Both the position numbers and the translations under genes were made by a program. From NCBI RefSeq assembly GCF_010728725.1, contig NZ_AP022606.1, positions 4,464,001-4,528,000 on the forward strand: 64,000 bases of DNA, given 5' to 3'. Below are positions 57,792-64,000 of the stretch, piece after piece. The stretch is from Mycobacterium branderi (GTDB lineage: Bacteria; Actinomycetota; Actinomycetes; Mycobacteriales; Mycobacteriaceae). The notes under the pieces were generated by a model. The model was not told the DNA's origin. It searched no databases and saw only the letters and a list, made by a program, of their open reading frames with translations. Each line of letters opens with the position of its first letter. Position 1 is the stretch's first letter.

Positions 57792-59134
57792 GCGCCGACG
57801 CAGGCCGGCCGCGGCAGCCCCAGGTGGTCGCGCAGCGTCGCGCCGTCGTAGCAGGTGCGAAAAAGACCGCGCCGCTGCAACTCCGGCACCACCATCCGCA
57901 CCACGTCTTCGAATGCACCGGGCAAATGCGTTGCGGCCAAGACGAATCCGTCGCAGGCCCCGCCGTGGACCCACTCCTCCATCTGGTCGGCGACCTGCAC
58001 CCCGGTGCCGACGAACCGCGGCCCCTGCAAAAGGGTGGCGCGGTGACCGGCCAGGTCGCGCAGCGTGACCATGTCACCGCCGATGTGGGCGCGCAGGTTC
58101 TGCACCAAGCCGCGAATGCCGGACACCGAGGCAATGAGCTCGTCGGTGATCGGGTCGTCCAGATTGTGTTGGGAGAAGTCGTAGTTCATCAGCTCCGAGA
58201 GCAGGGTCAGCGACGCCATCGGATGCACTAGCTCGTTGAGGAAGACCTGCTCGCGGTGCTTGGCGTGATCCTCGGACTCCCCCACCACGGCGTAGGCCAT
58301 CGGGCACAGCTTGACGGTGTCGGGGTCGCGGCCGGCGGCGGCAATGCGTTCCTTCTGGTCGGCGTAATGGCTGCGCGCCACCTCGATGCCGGGGTCGCCG
58401 GTGAAGATCAAATCCGCCCAGCGCGAAGCGAATTCGCGCCCCCTCCCGGACGAGCCGGCCTGGATGATCACCGGCCGGCCCTGCGGGCCGCGCGGCACGG
58501 TCAGCGGGCCGCGCACCGAGAAATATTCGCCGACGTGGCCGAGTTCGTGCACCTTGGCCGGATCGGCGTAGCGTCCTCCCGCACGGTCGTGCAGCAGGGC
58601 GCCGTCTTCCCAGGTGTCCCACAGTCCGACGACGGCGTCGAGAAATTCGTCGGCGCGGTCGTAGCGGGCGTCGTGGCCCAAATGTGCGTCCACGCCGAAG
58701 TTTTGGGCTTCGCTGTCGTTGACCGAGGTGACCACGTTCCATGCCGCGCGACCACCCGACAGGTGATCGAGGGTGGCGAAGGTGCGCGCCACGTGGAACG
58801 GCGGGTAGTAGGTGGTCGAGCAGGTGGCGCCCAGACCGATGCGTGAGGTGGCTTGCGCCAGCACGCCCAGGACGATGGACAGGTCCAGCTTCACCGGCCG
58901 GGCTCCGTAGCGCACCGCGTCGGCGACCGAGCCGCCGTAGATGCCGGGCATCGCCAGCCGGTCGTCGAAGAACATCAGGTCAAAGCAGCCCTCTTCGAGT
59001 TGCCGGCCGATCTTGGCGTAGTAGGACGCATCCAAGTAGCCGTGCTCGGTGGCCGGGTGACGCCACGAGCCCGCGTAGACCGAGGTATTGCCCGCTTGCA
59101 TGAAGGCGACGAGCGCCATCTGTCGTGTGACCAT
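57788..59134 (-). CDS. LLM flavin-dependent monooxygenase (NtaA/SnaA/DszA family)
   Basis: FMNH2-dependent two-component monooxygenase of 448 aa. It has MFFDDRLAMPGIYGG, the GRAAWNVVTSVNDSEAQNFG segment typical of the NtaA/SnaA/DszA group, PVIIQAGSSGRGREFASRWA and a long C-terminal insertion. Relatives oxidise aminopolycarboxylates, sulfones or sulfonates. No flavin reductase is encoded nearby. It is first in the operon LLM-caiB-citE-yciI and divergent from the GntR/FCD regulator. Confidence 0.9.
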   Translation of the reverse strand: MVTRQMALVAFMQAGNTSVYAGSWRHPATEHGYLDASYYAKIGRQLEEGCFDLMFFDDRLAMPGIYGGSVADAVRYGARPVKLDLSIVLGVLAQATSRIGLGATCSTTYYPPFHVARTFATLDHLSGGRAAWNVVTSVNDSEAQNFGVDAHLGHDARYDRADEFLDAVVGLWDTWEDGALLHDRAGGRYADPAKVHELGHVGEYFSVRGPLTVPRGPQGRPVIIQAGSSGRGREFASRWADLIFTGDPGIEVARSHYADQKERIAAAGRDPDTVKLCPMAYAVVGESEDHAKHREQVFLNELVHPMASLTLLSELMNYDFSQHNLDDPITDELIASVSGIRGLVQNLRAHIGGDMVTLRDLAGHRATLLQGPRFVGTGVQVADQMEEWVHGGACDGFVLAATHLPGAFEDVVRMVVPELQRRGLFRTCYDGATLRDHLGLPRPACVGA

Positions 59135-59142
59135 GCCTTGTG

Positions 59143-59177
59143 TCTAACATTTGATATATCAGATTTCAAGTGTTAGA
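59143..59177. promoter_or_regulatory. divergent operator region for the LLM operon
   Basis: An AT-rich island in GC-rich DNA. It contains TCTAACA (59143-59149) and its reverse complement TGTTAGA (59171-59177), with a perfect palindrome TGATATATCA (59152-59161) between them. It lies between LLM and gntR, as expected for a GntR/FCD operator. Confidence 0.55.
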
Positions 59178-59203
59178 TGCCCGAATGGCTTAAGGTCGTG
59201 GTC

Positions 59204-59845
59204 ATGCCCAGCATCGACATCGCCGGCACGGTGCGTGAGCGCGCCGCCCGGGAACTGCGCGACCGCATCCTCACCGGCGCGCTGCCCGCCGGCACCCGGC
59301 TCGACCTGGACGCCATCACCGCCGAGTTCGCCACCAGCCGCACACCGGTTCGGGAGGCGCTGCTCGAGTTGTCTTACGACGGGCTGGTGCGGGTGGCTCC
59401 CCGCAGCGGCATCACGGTGATCGGGATCAGCCCCGACGACGTGCTCGACAGCTTCACCATCCTCGGCGTCCTGACTGGGCAAGCCGCAGCGTGGGCCGCG
59501 CAGCGGGTTACGGCGGACGGCATCGAGCGGCTGCGCGCGCTGGCTACCGACGTGGAATCGCATTCGGGCGAAGGCCGCATTGTCGACGCGAATTGGCGCT
59601 TTCACCGGGAGATCCACCGGGCCGCTCACTCGCAGCGGCTGATGGCGCAAATCCGGCAGGCCGTGCGGGTAGTGCCGTCGAACTTTCTGGCGGCCTTCCC
59701 CGAGCACGAGCATCACGCGTTGGAGGACCACCAGGCGCTGGTCGACGCGCTCGCCGACCGCGACGCCGAGCGCGCCCGGGACATCGCCGAGCGTCATGTG
59801 CTCGATGCCGGCCGCTCACTGGCCGACGCGCTGCAAGGCCGCTAG
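59204..59845 (+). CDS. GntR/FadR-family (FCD domain) regulator
   Basis: Regulator of 213 aa with a winged HTH (about 6-70, [17 protein letters not shown] and [15 protein letters not shown]) and an all-helical FCD ligand domain (about 80-205) with metal-type histidines in [14 protein letters not shown] and the later RHVLDAG. ATG 59204 is chosen because TAAGGT (59191-59196) ends 7 nt upstream (leaderless); ATG 59177 would add nine residues. Divergent from the LLM operon, it probably represses that operon and responds to its substrate. Confidence 0.88.
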   Translation: MPSIDIAGTVRERAARELRDRILTGALPAGTRLDLDAITAEFATSRTPVREALLELSYDGLVRVAPRSGITVIGISPDDVLDSFTILGVLTGQAAAWAAQRVTADGIERLRALATDVESHSGEGRIVDANWRFHREIHRAAHSQRLMAQIRQAVRVVPSNFLAAFPEHEHHALEDHQALVDALADRDAERARDIAERHVLDAGRSLADALQGR

Positions 59846-61182
59846 CGGCGCTTGCCGCGGATGATCGCCCGCAGTTTCTCCAGCCGCCCTGCGATTTCGC
59901 GTTCTGCCCCATGACTGGTGGGCCGATAGTAGTCCGCCCCGACCAGCTCATTGGGCGGATATTGTTGCGGCACAACACCATCGGGGTGGTCATGCGAGTA
60001 TTGGTAACCCTGCGCGTTGCCCAACGCCGCGGCACCGGAATAGTGGCCGTCGCGCAGGTGTGCCGGGACCAGTCCGGCCTTGCCCGCCTTGATGTCGGCC
60101 ATCGCCGCGCCCAGCGCGGTGGTCACCGCGTTCGACTTGGGTGCGGTGGCCAGGTGCACGGTGGCGTGCGCGAGCGTGAGTTGCGCTTCGGGCATGCCGA
60201 TCAGCTGCACGGTCTGCGCCGCGGCCACGGCGGTCTGCAGCGCGGTGGGATCGGCCATGCCGATGTCCTCGCTGGCCAGGATCATCAGCCGGCGGGCGAT
60301 GAACCGCGGGTCCTCGCCGGCGACCAGCATTCGGGCCAGGTAATGCAGCGCGGCGTCGACGTCGGAGCCGCGCACCGACTTGATGAACGCGCTGACCACG
60401 TCGTAGTGCTGGTCGCCGTCGCGGTCGTAGCGGACCGCGGCCTTGTCCAGTGACCGCTCGATGGCCTCCACGGTCACCGGGTCGGCCGCCTCGGCCGCCA
60501 CCTCCAGCGCGGTCAGCGCGCGGCGGGCGTCGCCGGCGGCCAGCTGCACCAGCAGGTCGACGGCGTCGGGGTCGACCTGCACCCGCCCGTTCAGTCCTCG
60601 CGGATCCTCGATGGCGCGCTGCACGACGGCGCGGATGTCGTCGGCGCTCAGCGGATGCAGCTGCAGGATCAGCGACCGCGACAGCAGCGGCGCCACCACC
60701 GAGAATGACGGGTTCTCCGTCGTCGCGGCCACCAGCAGCACCACCCGGTTCTCCACCGCGGACAGCAGTGCGTCCTGCTGGGTCTTGGAGAATCGGTGCA
60801 CCTCGTCGATGAACAGCACGGTCTGCTCGCCGTAAGCGGCGCCGTGACGGGCCTTTTCTATGACGGCCCGGACCTCCTTGACGCCGGCCGACAGCGCCGA
60901 CAACGCCTCGAACCGCCGCCCGGTGGCCTGTGAGATCAGCGCGGCCAGCGTCGTCTTGCCGCTGCCCGGCGGCCCGTAGAGGATGACCGACGCCACGCCG
61001 GAGCCCTCGACCAGGCGGCGCAGCGGCGAGCCGGGTTGCAGCAGGTGGTCCTGCCCGACCACCTCGTCGAGCGTGGCCGGGCGCATCCGTACCGCCAGCG
61101 GCGCAGGGGCCGACTCGCCGTGGCCCATCGCGGTGGGCGTGGCGGGGACGTCGAACAGACCGTCGGACACGGTTTCAGGCAT
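59842..61182 (-). CDS. rarA: replication-associated recombination protein RarA/MgsA
   Basis: AAA+ ATPase of 446 aa, equivalent to Rv2559c. Walker [10 protein letters not shown] is at about 60-68, Walker [18 protein letters not shown], sensor [10 protein letters not shown], and the C-terminal tetramerisation region has [19 protein letters not shown]. It acts at stalled forks. ATG 61182 is chosen; longer upstream sequence is not conserved in type. The stop overlaps the convergent gntR stop (CTAG). Confidence 0.94.
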   Translation of the reverse strand: MPETVSDGLFDVPATPTAMGHGESAPAPLAVRMRPATLDEVVGQDHLLQPGSPLRRLVEGSGVASVILYGPPGSGKTTLAALISQATGRRFEALSALSAGVKEVRAVIEKARHGAAYGEQTVLFIDEVHRFSKTQQDALLSAVENRVVLLVAATTENPSFSVVAPLLSRSLILQLHPLSADDIRAVVQRAIEDPRGLNGRVQVDPDAVDLLVQLAAGDARRALTALEVAAEAADPVTVEAIERSLDKAAVRYDRDGDQHYDVVSAFIKSVRGSDVDAALHYLARMLVAGEDPRFIARRLMILASEDIGMADPTALQTAVAAAQTVQLIGMPEAQLTLAHATVHLATAPKSNAVTTALGAAMADIKAGKAGLVPAHLRDGHYSGAAALGNAQGYQYSHDHPDGVVPQQYPPNELVGADYYRPTSHGAEREIAGRLEKLRAIIRGKRR

Positions 61183-61258
61183 ACCACGGCGGTACCGATG
61201 AGAACTGCGCGCCGATCTGGTCTGCACATCGACACCCGTCATGAGGAGAGGAAGAACC

Positions 61259-61651
61259 GTGTCCAAATCAGCCAGCCGCGTGGCCGGCATCGTGATCACC
61301 GCATTGCTCGCGATATTTCTGGCGTTCGACTGCATCACCAAGATCGTCGGTGTCGAAGCCAGCCGCGAGGGAACCGCCGAGCTCGGGTTTCCGGTCGAAC
61401 AGACCGCGGTGATCGGGTGGGTCCTGCTGGCCTGCCTGGTGGTGTTTCTCATTCCGCGTACGGCAGTGCTCGGCGCGATCGGCATCACCGCCTACCTCGG
61501 TGGCGCGGTGACGGCCAACATGCGCGCCGAAAAGCCCGTCGCCACCTTCGTGCTGTCGGCGGTCTACGTCGGCGTGCTGCTCTGGCTCGGACTGGTCCTG
61601 CGCCGGCCTGAGCTGTTGCGCATCCTCGGCCTGCGGGGACGAGCAGACTGA
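61259..61651 (+). CDS. DoxX-like four-helix membrane protein
   Basis: Protein of 130 aa with four predicted transmembrane segments (about 9-30, 50-68, 72-92, 96-116) and the DoxX-like features [10 protein letters not shown] and [16 protein letters not shown]. Function unknown; the superfamily is linked to redox roles in membranes. GTG 61259 follows GAGGAGAGGAAG. It stands alone between rarA and the Pro/Gly-rich gene. Confidence 0.78.
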   Translation: MSKSASRVAGIVITALLAIFLAFDCITKIVGVEASREGTAELGFPVEQTAVIGWVLLACLVVFLIPRTAVLGAIGITAYLGGAVTANMRAEKPVATFVLSAVYVGVLLWLGLVLRRPELLRILGLRGRAD

Positions 61652-61727
61652 CGGCGCGTTTCCGGCGGCGCTGCCGAATACTTGCTAAGTTCTGCGGACG
61701 CATACTCGACGCGAACGAGGTAGGGAC

Positions 61728-62696
61728 ATGAGCCAACCACCGGAGCAGTCCGGCAGCCCCACCGACCCGCAGCCGGGGGGCCCGGGCTTTCCGCCACCCG
61801 GCTACCAGCCACCGCCACCCGGTTACGGCCCGCCACCCGGGCCCCCGCCCGGTTACGGCGCACCTCCACCGCCGCCGGGTTACGGCCCGCCACCCGGCGC
61901 GCCACCCGGGCCGCCTCCCGGCTACGGCGCACCGCCGCCACCGCCGCCGGGTTACGGTCTACCGCCGGGATACGGCGGGCCGCCACCACCTCCCGGCTAT
62001 CAGCCGGGCTATCCAACCCCCGGCTACTACCCCTCTAGCGAGTTCAGCGTCGGTGACGCGTTCACCTGGGCGTGGAACAAGTTCGGCAAAAACGCGGTCC
62101 CGCTGATCGTTTCGTTCGTGGTTTACGGTGTGATCGCTGTGCTTTTGCACGTCGTAGTGTTTGTCCTTCTGGGCAACACCTCTAGCAGCAGCGGATCGTT
62201 CGTCGCGAGCCTCGGAACAAGCGGCACAATCGTGTCGGAGATCGTGTCGTTCGTCTACGGCACCTTCGTTCAGGCGGCGGCGTTGTCCGGAACGCTGGAT
62301 ATTGCCGACGGCCGGCCGGTGAGCATTGGCTCGTTCTTCAAACCGCGCCACCTCGGCGGCGTGATCCTGGCGGCGCTGCTGGTCGGCGTGCTCACCGCAG
62401 TCGGGTACCTGCTGTTCATCATCCCGGGCCTCATCTTCAGCTTTTTCGCCATGTTCACGATCGCCTTCGCGACCGACCGCGGACTGCCGGCGTTCGAAGC
62501 GCTGAAGGCCAGCTTCACGACCGTCATGTCGAATATCGGTGGAGCGCTGCTGTCGTGGGTGGTGCAGTTCCTGGTGCTGCTGGCCGGCGCGCTGCTCTGC
62601 GGCATCGGGCTCATCGTCGCGGCCCCGGTTGCGCTGCTGATCCAGACCTACACCTACCGCCGTCTCTCCGGCGGGCAGGTGGTACCGACGAGCTAA
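61728..62696 (+). CDS. Pro/Gly-rich membrane protein (Rv2560-like)
   Basis: Protein of 322 aa. Residues about 8-105 are a Pro/Gly/Tyr-rich cytosolic domain built from PPPGYG-type units. About 110-318 form a membrane domain with four to six hydrophobic segments. The repeat makes the DNA at 61790-62030 internally repetitive and prone to length change. GAGGTAGGG precedes the ATG. It is the equivalent of Rv2560; function unknown. It ends convergently with the DUF3097 gene, overlapping at the stops (CTAA). Confidence 0.85.
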   Translation: MSQPPEQSGSPTDPQPGGPGFPPPGYQPPPPGYGPPPGPPPGYGAPPPPPGYGPPPGAPPGPPPGYGAPPPPPPGYGLPPGYGGPPPPPGYQPGYPTPGYYPSSEFSVGDAFTWAWNKFGKNAVPLIVSFVVYGVIAVLLHVVVFVLLGNTSSSSGSFVASLGTSGTIVSEIVSFVYGTFVQAAALSGTLDIADGRPVSIGSFFKPRHLGGVILAALLVGVLTAVGYLLFIIPGLIFSFFAMFTIAFATDRGLPAFEALKASFTTVMSNIGGALLSWVVQFLVLLAGALLCGIGLIVAAPVALLIQTYTYRRLSGGQVVPTS

Positions 62697-63514
62697 CCCG
62701 TCACGAAGTCGATCAGCTCCTCGACCCGGCCGATCAGGGCCGGGTCGAGGTCGTTCCAGTCCCGCACGCGGGCGCGGATGCGCCGCCACGCCGCCGCGGT
62801 GTCGGGCTGCCAACCCAGCGCTTCGCACACGCCGTGCTTCCAGTCCACCCCGCGCGGGATCACCGGCCAGGATTGCAGCCCAAGGCGATTCGGCTTGACC
62901 GCCTGCCAGATGTCGACGAACGGATGACCGACCACCAGCGTGTGCGCGCCGCCCGGCCCGCGGCGCACTGCCTCGGCCAGCCGCGCCTCCTTCGAGCCGG
63001 GCACCAAATGGTCGACCAGCACGCCGAGCCGCCGGCCCGGGCCCGGCCGGAACCGCTCGACCACGTCGACCAGGTCATCGACGCCGCCCAGGTGCTCGAC
63101 CACCACCCCCTCGACGCGCAGATCGTCGCCCCACACCTGTTCGACGAGTTCGGCGTCGTGGCGGCCCTCGACATAGATCCGGCTGGCCAGCGCCACCCGG
63201 GCCCGCTCCCCCGCGACCGCCACCGATCCCGACGCGGTGCGCTTAGGCGTCTCGGGTAGCGGGCGGCGCGGCGCGGTCACAATCACAGGCCGGCCGTCGA
63301 CGAGGTAGCCGGGTCCGATCGGGAAAGGTCTGGTGCGGCCGTGCCGGTCCTCGAGTTCCATGCGGCCGTACTCGATTCGCACCACCGCGCCGACGTAGCC
63401 GCTCTGCGCGTCTTCGAGGACCATCCCGAGTTCCACCGGCAGTTCCGTGGAGCGCATGCGTCGCGATTGGTGGGGGTCGTTGGCCAAAACGTCGGTTCCG
63501 TAGCGGTCGCTCAC
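62693..63514 (-). CDS. DUF3097-family protein, TOPRIM-like middle
   Basis: Protein of 273 aa. An N-terminal SH3-like part (about 20-70, LGMVLEDAQSGYVGAVVR) precedes a central segment IYVEGRHDAELVEQVWG with a later GVLVDHLVPGSKEARLA. These resemble the Glu and Asp motifs of a TOPRIM fold as in RNase M5. The C-terminus has PFVDIWQAVKPNRLGLQSWP. The function is not established. GTG 63514 is chosen; an upstream extension to 63640 lacks support. Confidence 0.75.
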   Translation of the reverse strand: MSDRYGTDVLANDPHQSRRMRSTELPVELGMVLEDAQSGYVGAVVRIEYGRMELEDRHGRTRPFPIGPGYLVDGRPVIVTAPRRPLPETPKRTASGSVAVAGERARVALASRIYVEGRHDAELVEQVWGDDLRVEGVVVEHLGGVDDLVDVVERFRPGPGRRLGVLVDHLVPGSKEARLAEAVRRGPGGAHTLVVGHPFVDIWQAVKPNRLGLQSWPVIPRGVDWKHGVCEALGWQPDTAAAWRRIRARVRDWNDLDPALIGRVEELIDFVTG

Positions 63515-63605
63515 CCGAGCGATCCTAAGAACGGTCGTGGCCGAATCCTCGTCGCCACACCGTGTACCAGACACGTGTACATTTGCCGCATTTTCGTCCG
63601 GACCC

Positions 63606-63625
63606 TTGACAATTTGCCGAATTGT
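63606..63625 (+). promoter_or_regulatory. TTGACA -35 overlapped by inverted repeat, upstream of LGFP gene
   Basis: A consensus TTGACA (63606-63611) overlaps ACAATT-TGCCG-AATTGT (63609-63625), a 6-5-6 inverted repeat. The -10 is weak (AAGGAT at 63630-63635). ACACGTGT (63571-63578) is a separate palindrome. The rest of the 229-bp gap 63515-63743 shows no gene. Confidence 0.35.
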
Positions 63626-63743
63626 GTCCAAGGATTTCAAGGGTTGGCGGATCGCGGTCGCTACCAGGGGGTTGATTGCGATCCGTCAACTTCGGGTTCG
63701 CGGCCTCGAACTCGTGGGGAAGTCGTACGGAGGGGGCATCTCG

Positions 63744-64000
63744 ATGAACCGCACCCGGCAGGCGGCTGCCCTTTTCACGGTGGCGACGGTCGGCGCGCTG
63801 ACCGGATGCTCGGCCAAGGCGACCTCCGACGACGACGGCATCGACCCGGGCCAGCCGGCAGCCGCCGGCACCGAGAGCACGAAAATCGCCACGCCGAGCG
63901 GTGAATTCGTCGTGCGCGGCGCCATTCTGCAGAAGTACAACTCGGTCGGCGGGCCGAACGGTCCACTGGCACTGCCGACGGCCAGCGAGCAGTCCGGCCC
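63744..64000 (+). CDS. LGFP-repeat lipoprotein, 5' part only
   Basis: The first 85 codons of a gene that runs off the right edge. A lipoprotein signal (MNRTRQAAALFTVATVGALTGC) is present, written here in parts as MNRTRQAAALF and VGALTGC, with the lipidated Cys at 22. A Ser/Asp/Gly-rich linker follows, then the start of an LGFP repeat (RGAILQKYNSVGGPNGPLAL). LGFP repeats occur in cell-wall-associated actinobacterial proteins. GGAGGGGG 8 nt upstream is a strong Shine-Dalgarno. Confidence 0.75.
   Translation, partial: MNRTRQAAALFTVATVGALTGCSAKATSDDDGIDPGQPAAAGTESTKIATPSGEFVVRGAILQKYNSVGGPNGPLALPTASEQSG

Noticed and set aside
61790..62030. Tandem DNA repeats that might be a CRISPR array
   Set aside because: Units are short, in frame and encode PPPGYG repeats of a membrane protein; there are no unique spacers or cas genes.

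Overview
The window is a high-GC actinobacterial chromosome segment. Its gene order and protein sequences point to a nontuberculous Mycobacterium. Two blocks that are far apart in M. tuberculosis are adjacent here in conserved order: a priA-to-pyrR block (the Rv1402 to Rv1379 neighbourhood) at about 1-22.3 kb, and a block running from the decarboxylase to the Pro/Gly-rich membrane protein (the Rv2531c to Rv2560 neighbourhood) at about 38.1-62.7 kb. About 16 kb of accessory DNA separates them. The names rest on recognised motifs and remembered family sequences; no database search was run.

Left block (1-22.3 kb). It starts with the 5' part of priA, a lysoplasmalogenase-type membrane protein, two tandem HSL-family esterases (lipI, lipH), a cysteine-less HesB-fold protein, and an AraC regulator divergent from a CYP132-type P450 and a Baeyer-Villiger-type monooxygenase. 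The leftward genes mihF-gmk-rpoZ-coaBC-metK follow. Next come an excisionase-type HTH/Mop-domain protein and a small secreted His/Lys-rich protein, where M. tuberculosis has a PE/PPE pair. The leftward pyrimidine operon pyrR-pyrB-pyrC-(Rv1382-like)-carA-carB-pyrF then follows, with a recognisable PyrR-binding RNA loop next to the pyrR Shine-Dalgarno sequence.

Accessory region (22.4-38.1 kb). It holds a DUF222/HNH (13E12-type) protein, a beta-lactamase-fold hydrolase, and a TetR regulator with a flavin monooxygenase of the HsaA/HpaH type and a clear operator. It also holds a tightly coupled six-gene operon: a GntR/UTRA regulator, a 2x[4Fe-4S] ferredoxin, an ABC uptake system whose lipoprotein has a NosL-like tail, and an AprA-like flavoprotein fused to HEAT repeats. 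After it come two GreA-type proteins (one reduced to the C-terminal domain), a D-amino-acid dehydrogenase, an Rv1733c-type membrane protein and a PucR regulator. The six-gene operon is the best candidate here for an undescribed system.

Right block (38.1-62.7 kb). It contains a large Orn/Lys/Arg decarboxylase, nusB-efp-pepQ, the shikimate genes aroQ, aroB, aroK, aroC and aroE, a small prepilin-peptidase-like protein, mltG-ruvX-alaS, and yjbQ. Next are two tandem paralogues related to starvation-induced Rv2557/Rv2558, each with a nearly identical two-hairpin leader. A catabolic cassette follows (LLM flavin monooxygenase, CaiB CoA-transferase, CitE-type lyase, YciI protein, with a divergent GntR/FCD regulator), then rarA, a DoxX-like protein, the Rv2560-like protein and a DUF3097 protein. 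The window ends inside an LGFP-repeat lipoprotein.

Many genes show a TAnnnT -10 element ending 6-8 nt before the start codon, the layout expected of mycobacterial leaderless transcripts, and these were used to choose starts. No tRNA, rRNA, CRISPR array or insertion sequence was seen.
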